Positions 1 to 12,255 are shown, numbered from the stretch's first letter. The stretch: 64,000 nucleotides of DNA from Rhizophagus sp. LPA8_4_AMF (GCA_021464525.1 JADRCO010000002.1:36199-100198), one strand, 5' to 3'. Numbers and translations: made by a program. The notes: a model not told the origin generated them from the letters alone.

Positions 1-1345
1 GGAATGTATACTGTAAATAATATATGATCAAGCAAATACTAAACTTTATTGATAATGAAAATAGTTTCAATAAAATTTTTAAAAATTGAACTAGTGGTAA
101 TAGTGGTAATAAAGATATTGACAAATTTATTCAACATATTCAGCTATCAGCAAATAAATATACAGAAATATTAGAGTGATAGATATTGTGATATTGAATA
201 TATTGCAAAAGGCAGTATATAGAACAAAATGGATTGATTAATATACTGAAATGGGATAAATCCAATGGTCTTCATTTTTATTGGTAGCAGATGTATATAG
301 TTCTGAAAGTTTAAATAATTCAAAAAATATTACATTCAAGTTTCATTAATATATTTTTTATTGTAGATTATATTACTTCAAATTTTCAATTATATTATTA
401 GACTTTATGAAATAACTTAAGATTTAGGCACAAAAAATTTTGATAGTTTTGGATTATATAAAGAATGGAAGTTTATGATATTATTTAGATATAAATCATA
501 ACTGATGAAGTAAGATGAAATCCATATTTATTAAGTTAGAAGTTCAGAGATTATATATTTAAATTGGAATTGCAGGTGGACTTAAAGAATTCATGTGAAT
601 GAGCTAATGCATCAAGATTTATATATTGAAAATATTACTTTTTGTGAATAATATTTCTTGTATAACTTATGGAATTATGTAAACTTGCAAATTATAATGT
701 GTCAGAAAATACAAAAAAAAAGTGCTTATGGTGTTTACCTTATATTGCTTTTGAAAATTTGAGAGGATAAAATTATACCAAAGTTGCTGATATTAATAGT
801 TTTGGTATAATTTTGTATGAAGTAATTTCCTGATTACCTCCATTTCATGATGTAAGCTATGATAATAGTTTATTGATAAAAATCTGTTAAAGACTTAGAC
901 TAAGATTTAATATTAAAGTATCCCAATTAGTTATGTATTTAATTAAAAGATGCTTAAATGCAAAATCCATTAAATCGACTAACAGCAAGAGAAATTAAGA
1001 TCTTTTAAATCAATAGATAAAGAATTTTACTCATTGAGTATTTTAATGCAAATAGAAACAGAATTAACAAAACAAATTAAGGAAGCAGATGAAATCAATA
1101 ATAATTTTTAAGCTAATAATATACCTTTTACTAGTTTATCATATGAAAGTAGTTTACTTGATTTTAATAATCTTCCCAAACTAAAGAAATTCAAATGATT
1201 ATTATGAACAGTGCAATAATATAATTTTTAGGTACCAATTAGTAAACACTTATGGTATTTTTTGTATATTATAGAAACTACTAATATTCTTTTTTCAACA
1301 AATCGATATTTCCCAATTAAATATTAATGATGGTAGATTTTTGAT
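1..1345 (+). pseudogene. decayed TKL-type protein kinase
   Basis: Pieces of a tyrosine-kinase-like kinase appear in shifting frames. They run in the expected order: the N-terminal region (SGNKDIDKFIQ near 90-140), a YCDIEYIAKG stretch near 185-215, the VLKSLNNSKNIT beta-3 region near 300-335, and the F-helix piece VADINSFGIILYEVIS near 785-830. After these come IKRCLNAKS-like and NNLPKLKKFK tail pieces to about 1195 and QIDISQLNIND near 1300-1335. In-frame stops and frameshifts lie between nearly all blocks, and the HRD and DFG motifs are not recoverable. An unrelated stretch of about 70 bp (1230-1300) separates the last two tail pieces. TKL kinases of this shape are hugely expanded in Rhizophagus. 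The gene runs in from the left window edge and is non-functional. Confidence 0.8.
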
Positions 1346-2360
1346 TATAGAGTAACTTAAAATCTATAATAATATTAGTGGTTAATTTTATTCTTATAGA
1401 ATGGACCAATGAGGGCAAGAAAAGGAATGTTGTCTCCATAATGGCAGAGGCCTGTGGATATATATGAATATCTGTACTTGTGAAAAAAATATGCAACTCA
1501 ACTGCAGTTATAGTATTATAAAGATATGTCTAAAGAGAAATAAAAAGATTTTTTTTGTATCAGTTAATGCTTTTACCCAATATATATAAGCAAATTAAGA
1601 TTAATCATCAGATTACTCTGCATCCAACATAAAATATATAATATTTTACACATTGCTTTTGACAGTATGATGTAAATGTTAACTCTGAATTACAAATATT
1701 ACCATTATTACCATTATCCCACCATGGTAAGTAAAGAATTGAGATTGCTTTTTAACCAATGTTGATTTATACATCAATATACACGTGATTTATCGAGTAC
1801 GAACCAACTACCCCAGCGTAATCGTAAAAAAAAGCACCTTTGGGGCTGGCATTACGGTATTATGCAATTGCACGTGAATTGCAGGTGACAAATAATAGTG
1901 ACGAATAAGTTTTTATCTATCCGAAAAAAGTGTCCCTCAAATAAATAGTATTTTGCGTTTTGGAGGTGGGTGTGAATCTTGTGATGAATAAAATGGTGAT
2001 CACGTGATTTATGCACTTTTCACAGTTATGCGGAGGAAAATATTCTATACATGCAAAAATTAATGGACGAGACACATCTCATATCAATGCATTATGAAAT
2101 AAATCGTTACCGGAAACAGCAACTAATTCATTAAATTTTGCGAATATATCATGTTACATGATATGTAAAAAAAAATACTAATTATTCATCACTGGGTATA
2201 TGAGGACATGAATAGGATCTCTTTCACCATTTTCTTGAGAATCTATGAAAGCATTGATACACAAGGTGTTGTCTAGGTAAAAAACTATTTACAGAGGAGA
2301 CTAGGTTCGAGAAAATCAACTTCATATCTTTCAAAACTCAGATTCCGCTTTATATGTTAT
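1346..2360. other. no gene seen; promoter-like patch
   Basis: No coding sequence found. Around 1785-1900, CACGTG-type E-boxes, a GCATTAYGG-TATTATGCA run and GTGACAAATAATA resemble the patch at 52570-52760. This looks like a shared upstream region of a gene family whose coding part has been lost. Confidence 0.35.
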
Positions 2361-2364
2361 TACA

Positions 2365-2600
2365 AAATTCGCAGGAAGGTTGGTTGAACTTCCACAAGTT
2401 AAGAAGAAGGATTAAAATTATTGTATGATGCCAAGAGTTCGAAGGCACATGAATATGGAATTTACTCTCATGTGGTGATTGCTCCTGCAAGACGCAAAGT
2501 TGATGGGATCTTGAAATTGCAAAATTCTCAGCCCTTCATAACATACTGTTTAGCATCACTATATACTTATGAGGTAGGTCCTGTATCGTGACTAGACACT
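2365..2600. repeat. dispersed repeat, copy 1
   Basis: Colinear similarity with 61335-61630, including the shared words GGAAGGTT, TTATGATGCCAAGA, GAAATTGCAAA and GAGGTAGGTCCTGT or its GGGTAGGTCCTGT variant. The reading frame is not conserved between copies, so this looks like a non-coding dispersed repeat or a shared upstream region. Confidence 0.5.
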
Positions 2601-2829
2601 TCTTTTTTTCACATTTGTTAGAACATATTCTTTTCGTATATTTTTTTCCTTTTTTCACACTTTTTATAAAGTTCTGCCATCTGTAGTAAATGCTGAATGA
2701 CATATAATATGGAAAAAATTCATCATTTTTTGTGTTTCATAAGAATTAAGTCGGTTAAATAAAAGCTGTCAATATGTTTCAAATATTGAAAATACTTTTA
2801 AGTGGTTATGAAAAAGAAATATTCAATCT

Positions 2830-3070
2830 AAAAATTTAAATAATTGATAGTGTTTATTCTGACAATGAAGAACGTAATCGTTAAAAATTTATGTAGAAAA
2901 CGTAGGCAGATACAAAAACTTTTGGTATAAAGGTTGTACAAAACTAGTTGGAGAATGCTGCTACGCAGGTAAATACTATCCGAAAAGTAAGTTCTGAAAA
3001 ATATGCTAGAAAATGCTGTCGAAACTGTGGTCAAAAAAGTCATAACCAACTTGAAAATTGTCATTGGTGA
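2830..3070 (+). pseudogene. zinc-knuckle protein remnant
   Basis: The plus frame reads acidic and basic low-complexity sequence with stops, then KCCRNCGQKSHNQLENC. The spacing C-x2-C-x4-H-x5-C is close to a CCHC zinc knuckle. Such knuckles end many transposase and Gag-like proteins in these fungi. Several in-frame stops precede the motif and no complete ORF exists, so this is a relic. Confidence 0.35.
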
Positions 3071-3260
3071 AACAAATTGATTACGAGATAAAGATAACTT
3101 GTTATTTTTATTTTATTTGTAATTAAATGTACGTGATTTAATTAATAAACATGCTTTTAATTTAATATTAGATTAGAGAATTAACAGAATTGATTTGTTA
3201 AGTAAGGATATACAATAAATAAATAGTTTAGATAAAAAACTAAAGAAAAGTAACGTTCCA

Positions 3261-3538
3261 TTATGATCCACAACAATAAATAGGAGGCATCCAGCAACAA
3301 TCAATAGACACTGAATCGCATGTTCCCTCTTTAGTGCATTTACTACCGCCGCAATCATCATCAGTTTTACAGCGTTTCATGAGGCGACCAGGTTCAGCTA
3401 TTAATGAAAATGTTAAATTAAATAAATGATATAAATGAAAATAATTAATTTCAAATATTTTTTACCTAGAGGTGATGCGTGAACTGTTAGGGCATGGATG
3501 ATACAAATAAGAACGATAAACAAGAAAAGATATTTCAT
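3261..3538 (-). CDS. small secreted eight-cysteine protein
   Basis: Two exons: 3538-3466 and 3397-3261. The 68-nt intron begins GTAAAA and ends AATAG, and the splice falls after the first base of a codon. The product is 69 aa. Residues 1-20 or so form a signal peptide (MKYLFLFIVLICIIHALTVHA: Met-Lys then a hydrophobic run, small residues at the cut). The mature part has LMKR, a possible Kex2 site, then eight cysteines in 34 residues. The order is C-x5-C-x4-C-x5-C-x6-CC-x6-CC, ending in Gly-Ser. I do not recognise a named family. Size, secretion signal and cysteine pattern fit a small secreted protein, either a candidate symbiotic effector or a knottin-like or defensin-like peptide. There are no lesions. 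Splicing is predicted from consensus only. Confidence 0.75.
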
Positions 3539-3634
3539 TGTAAAATATTGTTATTAGAGATTAATATTATTTAGAGTTATTTATTTATATTTGAATTTTT
3601 GTTTTTTGTTTGGAACTCCTTTTGATCAGTCCCT

Positions 3635-3646
3635 GTATATATATTT
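3635..3646 (-). promoter_or_regulatory. TATA-like element
   Basis: A TATATATA stretch lies about 100 bp upstream of the start of the cysteine-rich secreted-protein gene, read on the minus strand. In this AT-rich DNA the assignment is weak and rests on position. Confidence 0.3.
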
Positions 3647-3949
3647 GATTTTTTAATCAATGATAGAAGAATTCGCATGTGCATGAGGGAAAGCCAGAAG
3701 CTAAATATGGTGATTCCGAAGAGCAAATCTTGACAAGCTAAACGAATGATTTTGTATTCATTTAATATGATTTTCTTTTTAAAAGAAAAATATAATCAGT
3801 CAGATTTGCATATAAATGGCAGAAAATTAAAATAACAAAATTGGTAAAAATTTTGATTCGTGTTTTATACTCCATATTTTATTTCCGATAGAAGAAAGTC
3901 ATCAGCGCACTAATTTTTATTTGATATATTGTCGATTTCTTTGATAGTC

Positions 3950-4170
3950 ATATCGGTAACATTACAAAAGCTAAGGACAAGATGTTGGGACTTTGGGCAA
4001 GACACACCCTGCACACCCTGACACCCCCAAGATCAAGGGGCGCATTCATTTCACAGACACCGACAATCAATTTCACCAACATTATGGCATAACTCCGGCA
4101 ATTATGTTTATACAGTACATCACACAAGTGTTGTCGGAGAAATTGATTGTCGGCTGTCGGTAAAATGGAC
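3950..4170. repeat. imperfect inverted repeat segment
   Basis: CACCGACAATCAATTTCACC near 4060 and the reverse complement of GGAGAAATTGATTGTCGGCTGTCGG near 4137-4161 form imperfect arms. A GC-richer island sits to the left (TTGGGCAAGACACACCCTGC). It could be a decayed DNA transposon end. The ACCGACAATCAA word also resembles the subterminal repeats of the MULE at 55.0 kb. Confidence 0.3.
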
Positions 4171-4229
4171 ATTATTATTTTTATTATTATATATCTAATA
4201 TATTTTTACGTTCATTTAAAACTTTGTTA

Positions 4230-4427
4230 CAGCTAATTTCATAAAGGTCGGGACACTTAGCAAATTTTAAAGAACTTGGAAATATTCGGTAAAGCTTGAT
4301 ATAAAATAAAAATTATACACTAATTTTGGAGTACTGTTCCGATAATTTTATCTTATTTTGAGCTTTACCGAATATTTCCGAGTTCTTTAAAATTTGCTTA
4401 AGTGTCCCGACCTTTTGAAATCAGCTG
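4230..4427. mobile_element. Tc1/mariner-like MITE, 198 bp
   Basis: A near-palindromic element. The left end CAGCTAATTTCATAAAGGTC and right end, read inward, CAGCTGATTTCAAAAGGTC both continue into GGGACACTTA, then AGCAAATTTTAAAGAACT and AATATTCGGTAAAGCT. A TA dinucleotide flanks each end (4228-4229 and 4428-4429), the usual target duplication of the Tc1/mariner/pogo group. No coding capacity. Confidence 0.85.
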
Positions 4428-4430
4428 TAA

Positions 4431-5570
4431 TTAATGATCAAATGATCTTTTGGCAGTCAATAATTTTAAATAGAAGGGTTAAAAAGAAACCTACACATCA
4501 TTTATTAATATAATAAAATGTCCATTCGGAATATTAATATTAGAGAAATTGGAATTTTGGGAAATGATATGCTGGGAAATGGCATTCGAGAAATCATGCT
4601 GTAACCGATATACTGTAATATAATTAATGCATCATTTCCGTGACTTCCTAAATCAAGATACTCTATACGAAGCGTGTTTGTATTAACATATTCATATCAT
4701 CGATTTTTCTACGGCTATACGCAATTCCACGACTGGTTTTATGATACAAATCGTTCCCAAATCAGACAATACCAAAATTGGACGATCATTAAAAATTTAG
4801 ATCGATTATAGCTTCCTATTTAATCCAGTCCTGATCATGCGTAGTAACAAATTAAACTTTTTTTTCTCCAGAAAAATTAATGTCCTTGCTTATTACGAAT
4901 TTTTTTACGAAATTTTTATAGTAAATTTTTTGCTTATCAATATATATCCGCCGATCTGCAAAATGCATATGATAATTGAGAATTTTTTTTAAATAGGCTC
5001 ATGATTTTGTTGATCATAAACTGCTGAAGTGATCGTAATTCCAAAAAAAAATAAGCCATAGAAAGGCTGAAGGTAGTTTTGTTATTTGACAATAATGTAT
5101 GTATCTAATGAAAGAAAGTAATTTACCGTATATACTTTTTGCATTAAAACCATTGGTGCAAATTCTTTTCTTACTATTATAAATCAGAGAATATATTTAT
5201 TTTTCTGCAATATAGACTTAGGACATTTATAATAAGTCAAAGAGTGAGGATTTTTATGTCATCACATTATTATCACTAATTCCTTCACATTTGAAATTTG
5301 AATAAAAGTTTTTCATTCGTGAACTTTCTTTCATTAATCATTACAGTTGATTTAAGTTACTGTTGTGATTACTTTTGTACATTCTTTTACTGATTTTTCT
5401 TTCATTTGAGCAGATTTGAGCAGATTTGAACCAATAATCTGTAAACTCAACTTTTTTGAAATCAAGAGAAAGGTAAAAAATAAAAATAAAAAAGGTAATA
5501 ATAAATAATATTACCTTCAATATTGTTATGAAGTTACAAGTAAAATGCATCCTCACAAATTGTTGTTTTT
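4431..5570. other. no gene seen
   Basis: AT-rich spacer. Short open frames exist on the minus strand (for example 5341-5556) but have no recognisable composition or partner. Confidence 0.4.
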
Positions 5571-5574
5571 TTAC

Positions 5575-6290
5575 TTAAATAAAGCTTATAATCAGTATTA
5601 TTAATAGGTATTGAAATTATTTCAGCTTTGGAATTAGATTTATTTAAAAAATCTCTAATTACATTTTAGATTTGTAAAATGTAATAGTATCTTTAGATTA
5701 TAATCTTAAAGAGCTAATTCAAAAGCATTGTGCCAAATATGTATTGTATAAGTCTTTTTGGTAAATCTGGTTGCATTGTAAAATAATTATTAATTTTTTT
5801 AATCTCTTCTTAAATAAAAGTATCTGTTCCATATACTGTATTACCTAATTCCTGATCAGTTAAAAGTTTAATTTTACCAGTGATTGCATTATATAATTCA
5901 GGATATATATTTTTCTTTGTAATTTCTTGTGAATAAAATTTAGAATATGTATTAATATATTATATAATAGCAAATTTTATTGATTATACTGAATATACAG
6001 CTTTTTATATAAAATAGAAATAAACCAATTTGATATTCTAACTTTTCTTTAAAATTCACATCTTTATTTTTTTTAAATAAACCAATGTTTTAATAAAATT
6101 TTCAAATGTATTAATCCAAAAAATTATATGTAGTTTTGATTGTAATATTACAGAAAATTTTAAATTCACGCACAATCCAATTACTATAGATTACTGCTCC
6201 TAATGAAGATTCGACAACGGGCACTCCTGATATGGCCAATTTCTTATTTGATAAATTAATCCTGAGGTCGTTTTCATTGACTAATCCCGG
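5575..6290 (-). pseudogene. decayed coding region, family unknown
   Basis: The minus strand reads long colinear protein-like stretches interrupted by single stops and frame changes. One runs from about 6262 (LAISGVPVVESSLGAVIYSN then WIVREFKIF), another lies near 6060-6000 (KEKLEYQIGLFLFYIKSC), and a third lies near 5945-5760 (KKNIYPELYNAITGKIKLL, then NNYFTMQPDLPKRLIQYIFG). Codon-like composition is kept over about 700 bp, which random AT-rich DNA would not do. I do not recognise the family. Confidence 0.4.
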
Positions 6291-6399
6291 AACTTGAATT
6301 ACAAATATATATTGGTCGCTTTATGTAGATAAAATCGTTTTCAATTAACTGTGTACACATAAAATTAATACACGATATAGATTTAAAGTTGAAATTGAT

Positions 6400-6490
6400 C
6401 TTGTTGAGATCGTTGAGATGGTGGAGGTTGCTGACGTTCCTGGTCCCGTTGATCTGGTTCAAATGATGGAGGTTGTTGACGTTCCTAATC
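6400..6490. repeat. tandem duplication, GGAGGTTG(C/T)TGACGTTCCT
   Basis: Two imperfect copies of GATGGWGGAGGTTGYTGACG lie about 40 bp apart. On the minus strand they could encode a Gln/Pro/Arg-rich tract (ERQQPP), interrupted by one stop, so it may be the low-complexity end of the decayed coding region downstream. Confidence 0.4.
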
Positions 6491-7044
6491 CTGGTATTAA
6501 CAATATGGGGATGTGTATGTGGGCATCTGTTTGAAGCGAATATTGATTGCTTATATATGGTTTTTCAAGGTTGAGAAAATTATGGACCTTATGTGATTGG
6601 TGATCTGATATAAGAATAAACATGACTCATCAGTATAAATTTTATATTCGGTATAAAATTTCGGAATTTGTTTCCCTAGATGGCGAAAAATTTATATGGG
6701 CTCCATTTGGTCCAGGAAATTTCTGATCACGAACGGCATAACAAAAATAGGTGTGTCATATTCAGATTTGAAATGACTGTACCCATAACTAAAAACATTA
6801 GTTAATGATATAAAATTATTAGTTAAGAATAATAAAATAATAACATGACAGTAAAAAAAACATGATAGATTTAGTTATTATTTCTCTTATGTCGAGCATG
6901 AAATTTTAAATTGTCCATACAATCGATAAGGTCGTGATACATTCTTGTAGTTGCTGATAATTGATGTTTGTTAGATTGTCACCCTCGATGAAAACAGATC
7001 GGATTTCCTTTTTTTTAGTGGCTAATTAACAACAAAACTAATTA

Positions 7045-7530
7045 GTTAAAGGGCAAAAAAGTATAAAGACATAAATTGTATTAAGCAAAAACGTAAAGGC
7101 GTAGAACATAGAAGCGTAAAAACGTAAAAATGAGCGTAAATCGTAAAAAGGTAGACACGTAAAAGTGTAAAAAGATAGACGCGTAAAAACGTAAAACGTA
7201 GAAGCATAATAATGTAGGAGCATATAAACGGTATAAGTTTTATAAATTTCTTTGATTATTATAAGAAGGTACAGGCCTTGCCAACGTAGTTGTAACTAGT
7301 ATAGGTGGAACAACGCAATTTATAACCAAATTCCTCCTTCGGAATTAGTAGACTTACAATAGATGCATGCATTTCAAAGAAATAAACGTAGAAACGTAAA
7401 ATGTAAAAATGTAAACGCGTAGAATAATGTTAAAGCGTAAAAAAGCCTAAAAGCGTAAACGTGAAAGCATAAAAAACGTAGAAAAAAGCGAAAAAAGCAT
7501 AACATGTGAACCATAAAAAGTGTAAATTTC
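7045..7530. repeat. CGTAAA-rich degenerate minisatellite, two blocks
   Basis: 7045-7225 and 7378-7530 consist of variants of CGTAAAAACGTAGAAG. About 150 bp of non-repetitive sequence separates the blocks. Unit length varies from roughly 6 to 18 bp. No open frame runs through it. Confidence 0.7.
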
Positions 7531-9420
7531 ATATACTTCCACCAGTCATCAATAGCAAATTAGCAAAAGGAGAAGGAGAGTAGAGGACAGGATTACAGGA
7601 AAACGAAATCATGAACATTATAGAAGAGGGTCTGTGTCACGAATCACGAGGATAGGAGGGTACTGGGTGAGCGCAGGATACCCATGCGGACAAACTCCAT
7701 ATGTTTGAATTCACTCGGAAAACACATGATTACAATACTTTTAAATTATGTTTCTTGTTGTTTTTAGCTATATCAAACAAAAAATACTGTATGTTTATGA
7801 TTCTTTTTAGGCTTTAATTTTTTCTTTAGTAATCCTCTCTTTCTTGTGATCGATAATTTTAATATAAAGGTATAAACATTTTTGGTAAACTATATTCATT
7901 TATGGTGAAAATGTGACACGCAATGACGCATCCTCATAAATAAAGGACAAAAATAGAAACAAAGGCAACTTGCAAACAATAGATGTTTAGATAAAGTAAA
8001 TCAAGTTAATTTTAACAAATATGGTACAGAAAATAAATTTCTTTCTTAAAGATTTCTTTATTTATTTCCTATCAAGGAATTTTTTTATATCCAAAACGTA
8101 AAACATGATACATGAGCAAATTAAGACAATTATTATTTGCATGTTTGTTTAAATTTGATAAATTTGATGATAAATCAGATGGTATGGTTATAGATAGTCT
8201 TATAATTCTTTTAGGTATAAATAAGTTCACTTTTTTATACACATCAGATTCCTCATCATCATATTTTAATTTTTTTTAAAAAAAAATGCTAATCGGATAA
8301 TCGGATGATCACGAATTCACGATATGATTTTATTAATGTTATGATCCCATTAATAAATTCATTCAACGATAAAAACGTAAACCGTAATTTAATAATTTAA
8401 TAATTATATCTTACATACACATTCATTTTTATAATCATTTTTTCCTCGAACAATATCCATATTAAATTTATGGACGAATATTCTTTTTGCTGTTGTGAAT
8501 ATTTCGTTAATACGTTCATATGGACATGAATTGTTAAAATCGTTATTCGAATCATCGAAATATTTTTTTCTTCGTATATATATTTAAATATTTTTTTTTT
8601 TTTTTAAACCGCTCGCATTATTTTCTTTCGACTGTTCTCGCATACTAATTTTAAAATACTTATTCGTGTATATAATATATACATATTTAAATCCGATATA
8701 TTTTTAATGCTTATAAAACTATTCCCTTCCTTCCTTTTATGTTGATAAACAAACTTTTAATATTACAATTTCGATATTAATTATACATCTATCTATATAC
8801 GTATTATTTACATATAAGTTTAAAGAAATTCTTGAACAATAAGAAAAATTAAAAGACCAAATATGCGAAAAATTATTTTATCGTATTTTAGGAGTTTGGC
8901 TATTTTATTGTATTTTAATCAATATTATATAAACCCGATTTTTAATTTTAATTTGTATTAGTTGTTAATATCGTCTTTCAAATTATATCACCGCAAATTT
9001 ATATAATAAATAAATAATAAATTTATATTATAAAGGATATATCATAATTTCCTCATCGTGATAAAATATAATCAATGCATCGACCGATATTACTGTTACT
9101 AAAAGAGTTTGAAACATTGTAATAAGAGAATTTACGTTAACAATAAATATTTCCAAATACTTGTTCAACTCCGAAAGTATTGCTGAAAAAATAAGACAGT
9201 TGGCTTAAATTTTGTCAATCGCATTAATCAAATTAGTGTTTTAGTCGATTGTTTAAGGTGTTAAATTACTAATTGTGAGGAAAACTTTCAACAATAAGAT
9301 AGTTGACACTTGACAGTATAGAAAACTCATAGTATCTTAAGTGGTCTACCCATTTTAAATAACTCAGCCAAAACTTAGTCTTTATTATCAACTCGATTAA
9401 GTATCACAATGGATAACCAC
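7531..9420. other. no gene seen
   Basis: AT-rich spacer with homopolymer runs (8575-8606). A short protein-like stretch on the plus strand near 8140-8250 (DKSDGMVIDSLIILLG) is not bounded by a convincing gene. Confidence 0.35.
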
Positions 9421-9422
9421 AA

Positions 9423-9430
9423 TATATAAA
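9423..9430 (+). promoter_or_regulatory. TATA box of MIR copy A
   Basis: TATATAAA lies 53 bp before the start codon. The other family members have a TATA element at 38-50 bp, so spacing supports a genuine core promoter. Confidence 0.5.
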
Positions 9431-9475
9431 GGATGAAAAAAATAGTATTCTCAAAAATTTAATCAATACGATATA

Positions 9476-10702
9476 ATGATTGACTTACCGCCTCGATATG
9501 ATGGCACTCTTCATCCGGAAGTTTGGATTCAAGACTTGCGTTTCTTTTGTACTCTTATGGGTATCCACGAACAAGCTACTATATTGAACATAGCCATTCT
9601 AAGAATAGATCACAATATCCCAATCCCAAAAGATATTAACTCATTTAAATCGCTTATCAATGTTCTCAAAGACCATGTTACACACTCCGTATTCCGCGCA
9701 GATTCTCTTGGGAGACTTAATAATTTGAAATGTGAGCGTAGTATAGACATGTCTGAATTTATTGCAAAGTTCAATTCCCTCTGTAGTAACGCAAACATCA
9801 CCAACCGGGAAGAGAAAAAGGATTATCTACTTCGAAGCATGCCAGACAATATTGTTCGGGATGTACTCAGGTGCAAAATTGAAAAATTAAACTCATTTGA
9901 TAAGGTGATCGAAACTTTTAAGGAAGTGATGCTTGACCATAAACGTCAAGTTCGCTACGGTTCCAAAATTGCACTAAAACATGTTGTTACCGGGCGTTTT
10001 TTATCTAGTAAAGATATCAGATATGACACTGGGTCAAAGCAATATATAGTTAGTATACACTTGAATCTCTTATAAAGGCTATACGAATTCAAATAATTGG
10101 TATTTTGCATTTTTTTTCGCGAAAATCCAGGTATATTGCAGTAACTGGCAACCAGACAAGCGAACCGATTTTTGGATTGTAATTCCACCTCATAAACAAT
10201 ACTGCAAGCCAGGCAATCCAGTAGCGTTTAATTCTGTTATTGAATTGAAACATCAGCAGACCAATCGAAATTTGCATTCTCATGGTGATATCGAGTCACC
10301 AATAACTAAACAACAAGAAGGTAAACAATCAACGAAAATTCTTAGACTTCGGTGCTTGAAAGTCAAGTAATATTATAATTACTAATTGGCTTTGACATTG
10401 CAGTCACTTGTTATTCGGGTACCGATAGCAATAACAACTGGCAACTACAACGCCATAGCACCGACAACAAATATGACAATTTAGGATATTGGATGATTAG
10501 TGACACGATTAGTTTGCGCCATGTTAACACAAAAAAATTACTCTCTAGCCATGATTTCCTATTTGATGATGGAAACCAAGAAGTCACTTGTCACTCCGAT
10601 GGCTATGAAGAAAACATTAAGGTGAATTAAATTCGTATTATCCAATATTGGGCTGTTATTGACTATTTTTATTCACAGTGGTGTATAGAAGTTCTTGAAT
10701 GA
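9476..10702 (+). CDS. Gag-like + MIR domain protein, copy A
   Basis: Four exons: 9476-10048, 10131-10320, 10404-10621, 10679-10702. All introns are GT..AG (phases 0, 1, 0), giving 334 aa. Residues 1-160 or so (LPPRYDGTLHPEVW, SEFIAKFNSLCSNANI) resemble the helical capsid-type domain of LTR-retrotransposon Gag. The rest is a MIR domain starting at YGSKIALKHVVTGRFLSSK. It continues as WQPDKRTDFWIVIPP and DTISLRHVNTKKLLSS, closing with WCIEVLE. MIR domains are beta-trefoils found in protein O-mannosyltransferases and IP3 receptors. There is no signal peptide or membrane segment, so a cytosolic or nuclear protein is likely. This is the most diverged intact copy (YEENIK where others have HEENHK). 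Biochemical role unknown. Confidence 0.8.
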
Positions 10703-11250
10703 AGACCCTATCTTAATGCGTTTCGGGTTCAACTTGTAATTTAAAGTAATTTAAAAAACAAAAATTCTCGAGTTTAATAACAAAAATCGATAATGAAAAA
10801 TATCTTCCAAAGTACTTATAATAAGAATAAATTCAGCCTATCAAGCCAGTTTCAAAATAATTTTCTAAGTAAATGAGTAGCAAGTAGTTTTTGGTCTAGC
10901 ATTAGATAAACCGATTTTTTACAAAGAGTCGGTAAGAAAAACATCTTTCAAAAGTCAACCTAAGGTGACTCATTGTGGGTCTTTGATGTAAATTGTTTAT
11001 AAGGAACACTAAATATCGTTAATTTTATTCACATGATTAAAAAGCAATATTCTTAAAGATTTTTTTTTTGATAGTTATATAGTATAAAGTTTCCGGAAAC
11101 TACAAATTATTTTTAATATCATCTCTTCATTTGTAATGTTACATGATATTTCTTATATTGTATATGTTTTTTAATTCTGCAATAAATTTTATAACCCTGT
11201 TCAGTATTAGCGATATACGAAATATAAAATGATGTACTCTTCGAAACACT
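10703..11250. other. spacer between MIR copies, no gene seen
   Basis: AT-rich sequence without coding structure; probably holds the 3' untranslated region of copy A. Confidence 0.4.
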
Positions 11251-11317
11251 GTATTATCACATACTTGGGCGTTAGAAAACTATATAATTAAGATAAAATT
11301 TAGTATGCTGTTTTAAA

Positions 11318-12255
11318 ACTGATTGACTTACCACCTGGATATAGGATACTTAGGTTCAGGTGTCAGGACTTGCATTTCTTTTGTGCTCTTCAGGGTATCC
11401 CACTGTTCTGAACATTGCTATTCTAAGAATAGATAATAGTATTCCAATCCTGAAAGACATCGAAATCATTTCATTTAATTCACTTATTCTTGTTCTCAAA
11501 GATCATGTCACTCATTCTGTCCGTTCTGATTCTCTTGAGAGACTTAATAAATTAAAATGTAAGTGTAATATATACGTGTGAATATGTTGCGAAATTCACT
11601 TCCCTCTGCTGTAGTAACGCAAACATCACCATGCCAGACGATATTGTTCAGGATGTACTCAGAAACTGAATTGAAAAATTAAACTCATTTGATAAGATGA
11701 TTGAAACTTCTAAATTGAACATAGACATAAGGTTTATTTCAACTCCAAAATTGGAATATTGATACATTGTCTGATCGAATTGTTGTTTCGCAGGTATTTT
11801 GCAATGAGTGGCAACTGAATAAACAACATGATTTTTGGATTGTGATCCTTCTTGTAAACAGTACCGCAAACCAGGTAATCTAATTCTGTTATTGGATTGA
11901 AGCGGTTGAAATTTACATTCTCATGGTGGTAATTATGAGTTACCAATAGCTAAACAACAAGAAAGTAATGAAAATTTTTAGCTTTAATACCTTGCCATGG
12001 GAACTTAAACATTAATAGCAAAACCTCCAGTTATGACAACTCAGGGATATTAGATGATTGATACGATTAGTCTGTGATATGAATATACGAGAAAATCACT
12101 TCGAGCTATGATTTCCACTGAATAATGGAAGTCAAGAATTCACTTGTAACGGAGAAAAGCATAAGGTATAGTAGTGATAAGTTTGAGTCATCCAATAATA
12201 TATAACTGATAATATTTTATTCGTAGTAGTTTGTGGAAATCCTTGAATAACAAAT
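11318..12255 (+). pseudogene. Gag-like + MIR domain protein, copy B (broken)
   Basis: Colinear with the intact family members: LNIAILRIDNSIPI and LKDHVTHSV are readable near 11409-11525. The Gag-like end (11640-11720), exon 2 (11790-11950), exon 3 (11985-12175) and the last exon (near 12230-12255) also remain. The start codon is lost (the family Met-x-x-Leu-Pro-Pro begins with a non-ATG). Deletions remove the GREEKK helix region and the front of the MIR domain, and stops and frameshifts occur throughout. The upstream motif and TATA at 11253-11290 are still present, so the promoter outlived the gene. Confidence 0.85.

Noticed and set aside
3173-3361. 62-aa minus-strand ORF
   Set aside because: Wrong frame over exon 2 of the cysteine-rich gene; the spliced frame explains the region better.
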